From: CBDCUW01 sp963734865
Lineage (GTDB): Bacteria; Planctomycetota; Planctomycetia; Pirellulales; Pirellulaceae
Length of the DNA: 64,000 bases
Assembly: GCA_963734865.1 (NCBI GenBank)
Contig: CAVTIV010000019.1
Span: 310,001-374,000 of the forward strand
Direction: 5' to 3'
Shown: one piece after another, positions 7,928-17,302 of the stretch
How the letters are laid out: every line of letters begins with the position of its first letter
Numbering within the stretch: position 1 is the stretch's first letter
Notes under the pieces: model-generated
Databases searched by the model: none
Told to the model about the DNA's origin: nothing
The model's input: the letters and a program-made list of their open reading frames with translations, nothing else
Made by a program: the position numbers and the translations under genes

Positions 7928-10777
7928 TTAGATCGAGGTTGCTTTGTTCAAATCAAGCTTTACGAAACTCATCAATTGTTCATTCGACATCTCGGTCAGA
8001 TTGATCTCGCCCTGTTTTCCGAACAGCTCTTCGCTAAGTTGCTTTTTTGATGCAATCAGATCGTCGATCTTTTCTTCCAACGTGCCGCGGCAGACGAATT
8101 TATGCACCAGCACATTTCGCTGTTGTCCGATGCGAAACGCCCGGTCGGTCGCTTGATCCTCGATCGCGGGATTCCACCATCGATCAAAGTGAACGACGTG
8201 ACAGGCCTCGGTCAAATTCAGCCCGGTTCCACCGGCTTTCACCGAAACGACAAAAAATGGCGGCCCTGACTCCTGCTGAAACTCGGCAACCAACCTGGCT
8301 CGTTTGGCCGCTGCCGTTTTTCCGCTCAGCACCAATCCATCACGACGAAATAGACCGCTCAAGAATTCTCGCAACGGCTCGCACATGGTTTGAAATTGGG
8401 TGAACACCAACATCTTTTCCTGTTTCTGTATCAGTGTTGCGGCGATCGTTCGCAGTTCGGCGTACTTGCCCGACGCGTCCGATCCGAAATCCTGTTGCCT
8501 TAAAAACAATGCCGGGTGATTACAGATCTGCTTCAGTTGCATGAGTGCTCCGAGAACCATCCCGCGACGCTGAATACCCGTGGCGATATCGAGCGACTGC
8601 TCAAGATCGTCAAGCGTTTGTTGATAGAGCGCGGCTTGCGTCGCCGTCAGTGCACAATCGACACGCAATTCGGTCTTGCTGGGCAAGTCCGGTGCGATTG
8701 CCGGGTCCGTTTTCATTCGCCGTAGCACGTAAGGCTGAATCAATCGACGAAGAGACGCCAGGCCACCGTGCCGACCTGTTTGTTCTGACGCCTTGACGAA
8801 CTTTTTGAACTCCGTCGCCGTCCCCAGCAATCCAGGGCTGAAAAAATCGAACAACGACCAAACATCTCCCAACTGGTTTTCGATCGGCGTTCCGGTCAAC
8901 ACGATTCGTCCTCGCGCCGAAATCAACTTGATCGCCTTGGTCTGGGCCGATGCGGTATTTTTGATCGCTTGAGCTTCGTCCAAGATGACCAACCGCCAGT
9001 CCATTGTACGCATCCACTTGTCTCGTCTGGCCAAACCATAGGTCGTCAAGACAAGATCGTAAGCCCCGAGTTCCTGCTGCGGATTGGCCGCCACTTTGTT
9101 CAACGTTTCGGTGTCGGTGATCGAGCGATGGGCCACAAACAGATTCAAATCAGGAGCAAACCGTTCAACTTCGCGAATCCAGTTTCCAAGCAAGGACGTC
9201 GGCAAGACCAAGAGACTGGGAGACGATTGCTTGCAAGTCGCCTTGCCAGTGGGAAACTTAATCTCCAACAGCAAGGCAAGGACCTGGATCGTTTTTCCGA
9301 GCCCCATGTCATCAGCCAAACAAACGCCAAGTCCCAATTGGTCTGCAAACCATAGCCAGCGAAAACCATCCTCTTGGTATGGACGTAAGGTTGCATTCAA
9401 TCGTGTGGATGGTTCGATCGCAACATGACCGCCGGGATCGCGCAGTGTCAGCATCATCTCTTCCAACCAAGGGCCCGGCTGGATTCGCGTCCATTGCTGC
9501 ACATCTTCATCCAATTGCTCACCGGGCAAGACCGCGCCGGACAGCAATCGCATGCCTTCTAAGAAACCGATACCATTGGCATGTTGTTGCTCAAGTGTTT
9601 GCCAGTGGCGAAGTGCCGATTGCAAACGCTCCTGATCGACTTGCACCCACTTGCCGCGGAGGAGAGCCATCCCCTCGCGGGCTTTCATCAATTTGGCAAG
9701 CTCGGCTGCGGTCAGCGGCTGACCATCAATCGCCACGTCGACCCGAAAATCGAGTGCCTCGGCTGCGCCGAGCGTCGAGACATGCTTGTTTCCGACACGA
9801 ACCGAGACCTGTGCTCGAGGGGGTCGTGATGCGTTCCACCAATTCGGCACACGAACAATGACTCCCGCTCGTTCCATCGCCGGCACCGCTGAGAGAAACG
9901 CAAACGCTCGCTGAATCGTCCAGGCCTGCGGCGAGAACAACGCCCGGGACTCCAGCAATTCTTTCACCAGTTCACTCTCGCCTGCCGCGCGTGAGACAGG
10001 TTGAAGCAACTGATCCAATCGTTGCGAATCACCCGACTCGATCGACTGTTTCAACGCTTCGGCCAGTGGAATGTGTTGCAGAGAACGTGATTTCGTTCGA
10101 TCGTCCGTATAGGTCGCTAAGAACGCGAACGGCATGGACTCGTTCTTTTTGTTTTCCGCCAAGTGAAACGTCACTCGACCTACCAAGTTCCAGGTGGGAT
10201 CCAGGTCACGCAAATAATTGGCGAGATCGCCTGTGACGTTCGTTCCTTCCGCAGCAGCTATCGGCGACCCGACCTGTCGGCGAGTGTATTCGTCAAGCTC
10301 CTTCCACAACCGCACCAGTGAGTCGCGACTGAGATATTCCAAGCCAACCATCGGTGGAGCCGACTGCAGAATCTCACCGAGGGCATCTTCGCCGGGGGGT
10401 TCAGGCGACGACCAACGACGTGACCGTTGCGAAGATTGGCGGCAGAGCGACCAAAAGTAACTGCGGCTGAAGTCTCGCCAGAACTCAGTCGTCGACCACA
10501 AACCAGATTGGTAACGGCTCGAGGCCAGCAACGTCAAACCAACGGCGGCCGATTCGGCAAATGCTTCGACCAGTTCCTGCGACAACGATTGCTGGGCTTT
10601 GGCACTCTTGGCGGCGCCGGGCATGTCGCCAAGTTCCATCAGCGCTTCCGCGACCAGTCCGACCGTTCCACTCGGCAACACCCCCAGGGTGACGTCTGCC
10701 GATTCGCTGAATTCTTCCATCGCTTCCATACGCACGGTTGGCCAAGATGAATCTCGAACTCCTCGTTGATTCGGCAT
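7928..10777 (-). CDS. SNF2/SWI2-family ATPase (HepA/RapA-like helicase)
   Basis: About 949 residues from the ATG at 10777 (a TTG at 10789 is in frame but no better supported). The N-terminal ~450 residues match the bacterial SNF2-associated region; the ATPase core follows: Walker A as DDMGLGKT near residue 489, DEAQ at about 600, LTGTPIENQLGDVWSLFDF, and the C-terminal helicase lobe with FVVSVKAGGTGLNLTEACHVVHFDRWWNP and RAFRIGQQRNV near 880. These are dsDNA translocases that remodel protein-DNA complexes. It sits 21 bases upstream of the SWIM gene in one transcription unit. No nuclease or methylase neighbour suggests a defence island here. Confidence 0.93.
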   Translation of the reverse strand: MPNQRGVRDSSWPTVRMEAMEEFSESADVTLGVLPSGTVGLVAEALMELGDMPGAAKSAKAQQSLSQELVEAFAESAAVGLTLLASSRYQSGLWSTTEFWRDFSRSYFWSLCRQSSQRSRRWSSPEPPGEDALGEILQSAPPMVGLEYLSRDSLVRLWKELDEYTRRQVGSPIAAAEGTNVTGDLANYLRDLDPTWNLVGRVTFHLAENKKNESMPFAFLATYTDDRTKSRSLQHIPLAEALKQSIESGDSQRLDQLLQPVSRAAGESELVKELLESRALFSPQAWTIQRAFAFLSAVPAMERAGVIVRVPNWWNASRPPRAQVSVRVGNKHVSTLGAAEALDFRVDVAIDGQPLTAAELAKLMKAREGMALLRGKWVQVDQERLQSALRHWQTLEQQHANGIGFLEGMRLLSGAVLPGEQLDEDVQQWTRIQPGPWLEEMMLTLRDPGGHVAIEPSTRLNATLRPYQEDGFRWLWFADQLGLGVCLADDMGLGKTIQVLALLLEIKFPTGKATCKQSSPSLLVLPTSLLGNWIREVERFAPDLNLFVAHRSITDTETLNKVAANPQQELGAYDLVLTTYGLARRDKWMRTMDWRLVILDEAQAIKNTASAQTKAIKLISARGRIVLTGTPIENQLGDVWSLFDFFSPGLLGTATEFKKFVKASEQTGRHGGLASLRRLIQPYVLRRMKTDPAIAPDLPSKTELRVDCALTATQAALYQQTLDDLEQSLDIATGIQRRGMVLGALMQLKQICNHPALFLRQQDFGSDASGKYAELRTIAATLIQKQEKMLVFTQFQTMCEPLREFLSGLFRRDGLVLSGKTAAAKRARLVAEFQQESGPPFFVVSVKAGGTGLNLTEACHVVHFDRWWNPAIEDQATDRAFRIGQQRNVLVHKFVCRGTLEEKIDDLIASKKQLSEELFGKQGEINLTEMSNEQLMSFVKLDLNKATSI

Positions 10778-10823
10778 CGTACCGCGCAATGCTGTGGCCA
10801 GCTACACAGTTCGAAAGAGACAA

Positions 10824-11891
10824 TCACTGCGCGTGATAACCGCGCCACATCCAGATCAAAGTATCCGCCAGCGTTTGCTCGAACACTTTTTGATCACAGT
10901 GCCTCGTTCCACGACTGAAGACGAACCGGTAGTCATAGCCCTTGGCTTGCAGGGCTGCGGCGGTGCGTTCATTGGCCATCACCCAGTTGTGATAGGTTTC
11001 TTCGGGATCGTTGGCGCGATTGTCATGCTCGGATACGTGCGTGAAGATTCGCAGAGGTTTCTTGTCGCTGCTTTCGATTAGCTTCATGCTGGAATGGTAT
11101 TCCCACGCGCCGAGCGGGTACTCCGATTCTTCGGGAGCATCATCGTCCTGTTGATCAACGAATGTTCCGGAGTAGGTGATCAAACGACGAAACAAGTCAG
11201 GACGAAACCAGCCCATGGTGAGAGCCGCCGCACCTCCCGAACTGCAGCCCATCGCAGCTCTACCCCAGGGATTCTCGGTGAACGCGATGTTCGGATAGGC
11301 AGCTTTGATTTCCGCCTGATTGAGCACTGCCGGCAACACTTCGTCGTTGATGAATCGGGCAAAGCGGTCGGACATCGTGTCATACTCAAGACCTCGCTCG
11401 CTGCCCTTGCTATCGTCGCCGCCGTTTTCTACGGCAATCGCAATGAACGCAGGCAATCTTCGATTCGGATCCTTCGAGATTGTCAGATTGTCGAGTGCGT
11501 TGCGGACCAGGTTAAGCCGACTGGGCCCATCGAGCGTAACCAGAATGGGCGCCTCCGTACCGTCTTTGTAAGCGGCTGGAATGTAGACAAAGACCCTTCG
11601 CGCTTGGCGCACTTTCTTTCGCCGATCGAGCGTGGCATCATTGCCGGGGAAGATCTTGCTGTCGGCCAGAGGCATCGAAAACTCAAAGTATTTTCCCTTC
11701 GGATTTCCCAGATCCGTGAGATCGGGATCAATCTGATATTCCGGACCAATCGTGTAGTCACCGTTACCTTGCCTACCGGGATTCTCCGAGTATCGCTCGG
11801 CGGGATACGCAAAGTTGGATACCAAACCAGCCAACGCGATCGATAACAAGCAGCTGGTGTACCCAGATCGGAATATTGATTTCAACAACAT
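10824..11891 (-). CDS. Secreted alpha/beta-hydrolase esterase (Fes/esterase-D-like)
   Basis: From the ATG at 11891 the product is about 355 residues and opens with a signal peptide (LLKSIFRSGYTSCLLSIALAGLVSNFAYPAE). An upstream in-frame TTG at 11951 would add 20 residues ahead of the signal peptide and is less likely. The fold is that of enterochelin-esterase/esterase D family hydrolases: RRVFVYIPAAY...APILVTLDG at the N-terminal strand region, nucleophile elbow MGCSSGG, acid region HVSEHDNRANDPEE and catalytic histidine in SRGTRHCDQ. Substrate is unknown; planctomycete relatives are secreted esterases of carbohydrate or aromatic ester turnover. It stands alone between the SNF2 gene and the YceI pair. 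Confidence 0.85.
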   Translation of the reverse strand: MLLKSIFRSGYTSCLLSIALAGLVSNFAYPAERYSENPGRQGNGDYTIGPEYQIDPDLTDLGNPKGKYFEFSMPLADSKIFPGNDATLDRRKKVRQARRVFVYIPAAYKDGTEAPILVTLDGPSRLNLVRNALDNLTISKDPNRRLPAFIAIAVENGGDDSKGSERGLEYDTMSDRFARFINDEVLPAVLNQAEIKAAYPNIAFTENPWGRAAMGCSSGGAAALTMGWFRPDLFRRLITYSGTFVDQQDDDAPEESEYPLGAWEYHSSMKLIESSDKKPLRIFTHVSEHDNRANDPEETYHNWVMANERTAAALQAKGYDYRFVFSRGTRHCDQKVFEQTLADTLIWMWRGYHAQ

Positions 11892-11997
11892 GGCAACGTT
11901 CGATGGATGGAAGGAGATTGGTTGTAAAACGGAAAGTTGACGCACCACCAATGTTAACCATAACTTTGAGGTCGTGAATCAACGGCAGCACGGTCGT

Positions 11998-12942
11998 TCA
12001 TTCTTTGTGCTGGAATTCAAGAATCGATGGCTTTAACTTCCCCAGCAACGGGGCCATCACACGATCAAAATCTCGCTTCGCCGCGACCAGCACCACTAGC
12101 AACGGAATTGCGACCAGCAGCAACCGGAATGACCCCACCAGCCACGGCTTCCGGTGTCGCAGCAGCGGCATCTCTGTCACCCAGCACAGCAGTGGAGCGA
12201 GCAGCATGGTCAGCGCAACCCCGGTTGAAATTCGGCCAAAAAACCGCCCGATGAACAGCAAGGCAAACAAACCCACCACTCCCATACCAAGAATCACCGG
12301 CGCGTCGTCGTTAGCCGAGGTGGCGGAGCGGCTCGTGATCAGCCTGGCCACGATGGTCGTGGCCAACAGTGTCGCAACCAATGGCAAAGCCGCTGCGCCG
12401 CCCTTGATGTAACCTGCCATCATCACGGTCACCCCCGCGCACTGGGTCGTCAAACAGAGAGCAAATGGAATGGAGACTCCCGGGCAACGGTCAGACAATC
12501 GGGAAAGGAGAATCCACAAGCCGGCCAACATCGCGCCGCAGATCGCAAGTGCAGTGCCCGCCTGCCACAGGGCCCAGTCGCCGGAATCGCTCAAGTAAAC
12601 GGATCCGTGCAACAGAATTCGCGGGATCGTGGCGGCCAGACTCATTCGCAGCAGCCACCCGACCGACCGCGGCAAACGCGGCAAGCCCGCGATCAGCTCG
12701 ATGACCAACGCCGCCGGAATGACGATCGTCAAAAACCGGTCGAGGCCGTTCAAGGGAGGCCACGCGACTTGCAGCGACAACACGTGGTAGCCGACCGCGA
12801 GGCCGAGACCGATCCCCGCGACGCAGGCAGCATTCAGCCAAGCCCTGCGAGCATGCCGCATCCCCACCATCGCCAGCACAATGATGGCACTGGCGATCGC
12901 GGCAGCCCCCATCGCCTTCACATACAACAGCGGCTCGGGCAT
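11998..12942 (-). CDS. Polytopic membrane protein, unknown function
   Basis: The 314-residue product is almost entirely hydrophobic with about nine to ten predicted membrane segments separated by short loops, and ends in a charged tail (KRDFDRVMAPLLGKLKPS...QHKE). No family motif is recognised. The ATG at 12942 lies three bases after the stop codon of the yceI-like gene, so the two are almost certainly co-transcribed; a role in the same envelope stress or isoprenoid/electron-carrier process is possible but only inferred from that spacing. Confidence 0.75.
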   Translation of the reverse strand: MPEPLLYVKAMGAAAIASAIIVLAMVGMRHARRAWLNAACVAGIGLGLAVGYHVLSLQVAWPPLNGLDRFLTIVIPAALVIELIAGLPRLPRSVGWLLRMSLAATIPRILLHGSVYLSDSGDWALWQAGTALAICGAMLAGLWILLSRLSDRCPGVSIPFALCLTTQCAGVTVMMAGYIKGGAAALPLVATLLATTIVARLITSRSATSANDDAPVILGMGVVGLFALLFIGRFFGRISTGVALTMLLAPLLCWVTEMPLLRHRKPWLVGSFRLLLVAIPLLVVLVAAKRDFDRVMAPLLGKLKPSILEFQHKE

Positions 12943-12945
12943 CAG

Positions 12946-13545
12946 CTATTGCCGCACGCCTTCACAATCGATGATGATCAGCGCCTCGTCCCCGATCGGT
13001 CCAATGGCTTTCTTGTCGAAACCAAAGTCACTGCGTTTGAGTGAAAGTTCAGTCGAGAAACCGACTCGCTTGGTCCCCTTGAAGTCATGCTCCTTGCCTC
13101 CCATCAAGACGAGCGTGATTCTTTTGGTGGTGCCGTGCATCGTGAAGTCGCCAGTCACTTCGTATCCTCCCTCGACCGCTTTGGTGCCGGTGCTTTTGAA
13201 TTCGATCGTGGGGAATTGTTTGGTATCGAAGTAGTCGGGTTGCCGCAGGTGTTCGTCGCGTGCTTTGTTGGCCGTGTCGACGCTGTCAACTTTGATCGTC
13301 AGCGTGAATGTCGACTTTGCAGGATCCTTCCGGTCGAGCGAAAACTTCCCCTCGACCTCATTGAACCGGCCATGAATCCAACTGATATCAAGATGCCGTG
13401 CCTTGAAGCTGACCGAAGAATGCACCGGGTCGTAGTCATATTCATCCGCCGCGAAGCATGACTTGCCGCCGGCGCAAAACACCGTCGCAATCATCAGAGT
13501 CAGGCCCCACACTGCAAGATCTCGCCGTATGAAAACTCGTCGCAT
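12946..13545 (-). CDS. YceI-family periplasmic lipid-binding protein
   Basis: The 199-residue protein has a cleavable signal region (LAVWGLTLMIATVFCAGGKSCFA) and a YceI lipocalin-like barrel: YDYDPVHSSVSFKARHL, IHGRFNEVEGKFSLD, DYFDTKQFPTIEFKSTG, GDFTMHGTTKRITL. YceI proteins bind polyisoprenoid or fatty molecules in the periplasm. The ATG at 13545 is preceded by GGAAGGAA about 7 bases upstream, a good ribosome site. First gene of a two-gene unit with the membrane protein 3 bases downstream; divergent from the beta-lactamase-like gene across a 278-base intergenic region. Confidence 0.9.
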   Translation of the reverse strand: MRRVFIRRDLAVWGLTLMIATVFCAGGKSCFAADEYDYDPVHSSVSFKARHLDISWIHGRFNEVEGKFSLDRKDPAKSTFTLTIKVDSVDTANKARDEHLRQPDYFDTKQFPTIEFKSTGTKAVEGGYEVTGDFTMHGTTKRITLVLMGGKEHDFKGTKRVGFSTELSLKRSDFGFDKKAIGPIGDEALIIIDCEGVRQ

Positions 13546-13823
13546 GAAATTGTTCCTTCCGAAAGGGTTCGCGAATCATTTGGCTGTGTTAGCAGCAGTT
13601 TGACGGTCATCGCATGACCGGACTGATCGTCAGTCTATCGGATCTTCCGGCGGGGAAAGGCTTCCCGAGCGGTGTTTTAGCGGGGCGTTGTGGTGAACGT
13701 CATCGTTGGCCCTCGATGCATGAGCTACTGCGATGCCGCTGGCCGGTGGCTACAATGGTGGCCAGGCGTGCGCGTTCGACCGAATCGTCGCGTCATCTTC
13801 CATTGGAAAGCGGATGAACAAGC

Positions 13824-15617
13824 ATGATCCGAGCAAACCCAGCCATTCGGATCGCGGCGCTGTTGCTGGCCATCGGTTCGGCCTCCGGCTTTGAGAGTCG
13901 CTGCGATGGCCAGGACGGCAAGCCCTCAACCGCACCCGACTCGACCGCGCGTCCGCAAGCGGCGGCTGAGGAGATCGCGGCTGAGGAGATTGCGGCTGAG
14001 GAGCTTGTCGAGCAGCGCCGGCAATTCCAATCCCAGGAGTTGATAACAGCCAAGCCGAATTCCTGGATTGTCAACCCGGCCGTCCCTCCGCACATTGTCT
14101 GGCGCGACGTCGACCAAGTCCGGCGTCTCGGTTGCGACGGCCAGTTGCAGGTTCGCTGGTTCGACGCCGAGCTGAGGGAAGCAAAGTCTCCCAACGCGGC
14201 CGGCCGCTGGGGAGCTTGGATCGAGGGGACCGCGCCAAACAAGACACCGCTGCGCCGCAGCTTGACTTTCTACCTGCCTGACAAAGATGCACTCCTGTCG
14301 TTTCCACGCTTTTCGATGGAACTGAGCATGTCGTTCCCGAATTCGCCTTCTGCCACGGTGGAACAAGTTTTTCGCGAACATCAATCCGAGTTGGATCACT
14401 TCTCGACGAATCTTTTCGGTCGCATGATCAGCGACAGTGAAGCGGGAGCGATCCTGATCGCCGGGATGATGGAGTCGAAGCCGCTCGGTCGTTCGGCGCA
14501 CAGTGTGGAATCGTGTCTGGTGCTCAATGACGATTATCACTTGGCGTTGAAGCTCAAGCTGCAGGGATTGCGGGACAGTGTCTGCTCGCTTCGGGCGCCA
14601 AACCGAGTCGCCAAGCCAGCACCGGTACTGCACGAGGGTACCGCGGCCGAGGCTGGCATGCGTGCCGACGCCAAGGCGCAGATCGACGCCGTCTGCCGCC
14701 TCTGGGCCGAGGAGACCGGTGAACCGTTTGTGACGCTGGTCGCCCGCCACGGCGTGATTGTCACGCACGAAGCCTTTGGCAAGGATGCCGATGGACAACC
14801 GATCTCGCTGGACTATCGCTGCTGGCTTGCTTCGATCACCAAATCGATTACGGCGTTGCTGTTCAGCCGGTTCCTCGACCAGGGGTTGATTGATCTCGAT
14901 GATTCATTGTCCAGCGTGTTCCCCGACTATCCGGAAGGTGACCGCCACGTTCCCACCTTCCGCCAATGTTTCAACCACACCAGCGGTCTGTCCGGTCAAG
15001 TCGCGCACGGCGGTTTCCGCAATCCCCATCTGGAGAACGTCGTGTTGGCAGGTATCGACGTCAATCAGCCGAACCTCAACTACTCGTACAGCGGTCTAGG
15101 GTATGAGCTGGCCATGAAAGCGATGGAGATCGTAGCCGGGCAGAGTGCGGTTCGGCTCTACCACCGCGATCTGTTCCACCCGCTGGGGATTGAAGATGTG
15201 CCGATCGACAACGCCAGTTCCGATGGGCACCTGACCGCAATGGAACTGGGCGTGCTCGCCCAACTCGTGGCCAACCGCGGAAGTTATGGCCAACAGCAAC
15301 TATTCAGCGAAGACACCTTCCAACGACTGCTGCCGGAACCGCTACGGGTCGCCAACCATGGATACACCAAAACCGAGGGCATCGGCTTGCACTGGTTACG
15401 GCATCCGAAACCGGATGCCGAACCGGGATCGCAAGGGCCGGACGATACGCTTTTCAGTTCACAAACGGTTGGGCATGGGTCCTTCAGTGGCTGCATCTTT
15501 CTGATCGATCTGCAGCAACAGATCGTGATCGCCCAGGTACGTCAACGACAAGGACCGCGCAACAGCGAGTGGTCGGCGAGGTTTTTTCAGACAGTTGCCC
15601 AGTGCATCCAAGAGTGA
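13824..15617 (+). CDS. Serine beta-lactamase/PBP-like hydrolase with N-terminal extension
   Basis: The 597-residue protein begins with a signal peptide (IAALLLAIGSASG) and a short Ala-Glu repeat (AEEIAAEEIAAEEL, encoded by a 15-bp duplication near 13966). Residues about 70-265 form an uncharacterised N-terminal region. The C-terminal ~300 residues are a class C beta-lactamase/esterase domain: SxxK as SITK, the second motif region NYSYSGLGYELAMK in the usual YxN place, and GHGSFSGC in place of the KTG/HxG box. Such proteins are esterases or D-amino-acid peptidases rather than antibiotic resistance enzymes. Divergently oriented from the yceI-like gene. Confidence 0.85.
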   Translation: MIRANPAIRIAALLLAIGSASGFESRCDGQDGKPSTAPDSTARPQAAAEEIAAEEIAAEELVEQRRQFQSQELITAKPNSWIVNPAVPPHIVWRDVDQVRRLGCDGQLQVRWFDAELREAKSPNAAGRWGAWIEGTAPNKTPLRRSLTFYLPDKDALLSFPRFSMELSMSFPNSPSATVEQVFREHQSELDHFSTNLFGRMISDSEAGAILIAGMMESKPLGRSAHSVESCLVLNDDYHLALKLKLQGLRDSVCSLRAPNRVAKPAPVLHEGTAAEAGMRADAKAQIDAVCRLWAEETGEPFVTLVARHGVIVTHEAFGKDADGQPISLDYRCWLASITKSITALLFSRFLDQGLIDLDDSLSSVFPDYPEGDRHVPTFRQCFNHTSGLSGQVAHGGFRNPHLENVVLAGIDVNQPNLNYSYSGLGYELAMKAMEIVAGQSAVRLYHRDLFHPLGIEDVPIDNASSDGHLTAMELGVLAQLVANRGSYGQQQLFSEDTFQRLLPEPLRVANHGYTKTEGIGLHWLRHPKPDAEPGSQGPDDTLFSSQTVGHGSFSGCIFLIDLQQQIVIAQVRQRQGPRNSEWSARFFQTVAQCIQE

Positions 15618-15729
15618 GAAATACTCGACGTGTTTTGCGGCCCTTCCTCTGGCGGAGTCATGATGAGCGTCGCTCGGCCAAGATTCGTCGACGGTATCGG
15701 ATGTCAACGGACCTGATCTTGTGACGCAT

Positions 15730-16260
15730 TCACCATACCGCCTTGTATTTCGACGGCACACGATTCTTCGAGCTGTAGGTATTCACTTGATTCGTTGGTT
15801 CGCCTTGTGGTGTCACCAGTGGCAATTCAGCTCGACACCATCCGAGAATGCTGCCTTTAAAATTCTTGACTTTGATACCCTGGCTCGCCAACTTCTCGGC
15901 GTATTGCCCACTGCGATACCCGGACGTGCAGTAAGCGATCACGGTTCGATCGCGGTAACGATCAAGATTTTTCTCGTACTCGGATTTCGTGATCGCTCCG
16001 GGGATCACCGAGACCGAGGATTCAGCGGGTGTTCTGACGTCGACCAGCACGAACGTTGATTCGGGTGCCTCGGTCGCGTTGGCCTTGGCGTCGGATTCGA
16101 TCTTCGTTTGATCGATCTGCAACTGCCGAAGCTCCTCCACTTTGATCTCTGGGACGCTCGTCTTGCGCCCCAAAATACTGCCCAGCTGCGCCTGTGCTGC
16201 GCCAGTCAGCGAGGTGCAAACCGCGAACATCAGCATAACAAACCATGCTTTACGTACCAC
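15730..16260 (-). CDS. Periplasmic rhodanese-domain protein
   Basis: The 176-residue product has a signal peptide (FVMLMFAVCTSLTGAAQAQ) and one rhodanese domain: FVLVDVRTPAESSVSVIPGAI and the active-site loop AYCTSGYRSGQYAEKL, whose cysteine would carry the persulfide. The GTG at 16260 is used because AGGAG lies seven bases upstream. It lies downstream of the ArsR regulator and 29-residue membrane peptide, on the same strand, about 257 bases after the peptide stop; the leader at 16334-16341 holds GTAATGTT, which also occurs in the ArsR operator. A role in sulfur-species or metalloid response is inferred from this context. Confidence 0.88.
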   Translation of the reverse strand: MVRKAWFVMLMFAVCTSLTGAAQAQLGSILGRKTSVPEIKVEELRQLQIDQTKIESDAKANATEAPESTFVLVDVRTPAESSVSVIPGAITKSEYEKNLDRYRDRTVIAYCTSGYRSGQYAEKLASQGIKVKNFKGSILGWCRAELPLVTPQGEPTNQVNTYSSKNRVPSKYKAVW

Positions 16261-16517
16261 TGCGTAACTCCTGTGAAACAGAGAACCACTGCACGTGCAG
16301 CGAGTCGTTCATCGTAATCAAAGTTTAGGATTGGTAATGTTATTTTCCTAGTGGGACATAGGCATCGCCGTCCGCCTGTCGATTGACGATCGCGGTTTGC
16401 GCCGACACCGCGGTATCGGATCGGGTCACGGTTTCCACATCATTGCGATTCTGTTTCAGATTGTTCTTCGTTCGCCTTCGAGTCGGAGTGCGGATCCACC
16501 GCACAGGAACCGCTCAG

Positions 16518-16607
16518 TCACGTTCTGAATCCAAACTTTGGCAGGACCCAAACGTTCAAAACGATCCATGCTGCAAGGAGTGCTAACATGAATAACAGCT
16601 CTTTCAT
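16518..16607 (-). CDS. 29-residue single-pass membrane peptide
   Basis: A short frame from ATG 16607 encodes one hydrophobic helix (ELLFMLALLAAWIVLNVWV) followed by LPKFGFRT. GGGAG sits about nine bases upstream of the start. It lies between the ArsR gene and the rhodanese gene, all on the minus strand. Similar tiny one-helix proteins are often found next to ArsR regulators, which supports it being translated, but I recall no function. Too short for ordinary gene callers. Confidence 0.55.
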   Translation of the reverse strand: MKELLFMLALLAAWIVLNVWVLPKFGFRT

Positions 16608-16800
16608 CGTGATTGCTCCCAATCGGTTCGATTTTGAATACGGAAATTGCACCGCGACGCTCGTACACTCGATCGGCGGGCAGCAACACCCAAGGCCTGC
16701 CCTGCGATTGACTGCCGGGGCATCGATTTCGCTCATCGAAACCTCGCAACCTTTCGATATGTCGTTGTAAAAAAACGGCGCCGTGCATTCACCGCTCGGT

Positions 16801-17118
16801 TCAGGGCAGGAACCTGCGTTCGATGCAGTCCATGATTTGCTCCAGGTGCGGCTCGGCGACTTGGTAAAAGACCCTCCGGCCTTCCCGTTCACTGGTGAAA
16901 AACCCGCATCGCTGCATCAGTCGCAAATGCTCCGACGCCACATTATCCGGAATCCCGCAATCTTCCGCGAGTTCTCCCACCGTGTAACGACCATGCAACA
17001 AGAGCTGCACAATCCGCAGCCGCACAGGATGAGCGAGTGTTTTCAGACACTCCGCTGCCTGGGCAAATGCCTGAGGATCACCAATGGGTTTCGCGTCGGA
17101 CTTCGTTTTCGCAACCAT
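16801..17118 (-). CDS. ArsR/SmtB-family transcriptional repressor
   Basis: The 105-residue protein is a complete winged helix of the ArsR family: LAHPVRLRIVQLLLHGRYTVGELAEDCGIPDNVASEHLRLMQRCGFFTSEREGRRVFYQV. Cysteines occur at ECLKTL, EDCGIP, QRCGFF and MDCIER; two such cysteines could form the thiol-sensing pair known from BigR/SqrR-type members or a metal site, but the pairing cannot be told from sequence alone. ATG 17118 has GGAGG upstream. A perfect inverted repeat overlaps its own promoter, so autorepression is very likely. Confidence 0.92.
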   Translation of the reverse strand: MVAKTKSDAKPIGDPQAFAQAAECLKTLAHPVRLRIVQLLLHGRYTVGELAEDCGIPDNVASEHLRLMQRCGFFTSEREGRRVFYQVAEPHLEQIMDCIERRFLP

Positions 17119-17135
17119 TTCCTGCCTCCAACTAT

Positions 17136-17164
17136 CAACATATCGTAATGTTGCGATGTGTCAA
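17136..17164 (-). promoter_or_regulatory. arsR promoter with overlapping operator
   Basis: On the minus strand a consensus -35 TTGACA (17159-17164) is followed after 16 bases by TATGTT (17137-17142) as -10. The perfect inverted repeat CAACAT-N6-ATGTTG occupies 17136-17153 and covers the spacer and -10, the expected place for an ArsR operator. GGAGG of the ribosome site follows, then ATG at 17118. Repressor binding would block polymerase directly. Confidence 0.8.
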
Positions 17165-17302
17165 TGATCTTTCTCTGACAGATGACTGAAGATGGCTAGC
17201 GGAGGCAAGCGTACGACAAGGGCGGCCGAAGGTGACGTCACTGACGGCGGAATCACCATTTGGCTGCGGCGGGCATCCCCACACATTGCGACTGGACGCC
17301 GA

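Noticed and set aside
7928..10777. Defence island around the SNF2 helicase
   Set aside because: No nuclease, methylase, phospholipase D or other defence partner is adjacent; only the SWIM gene is.
13824..15617. Antibiotic-resistance beta-lactamase
   Set aside because: Long N-terminal region and altered motifs (no YxN or KTG) fit the esterase/peptidase branch of the serine beta-lactamase family.
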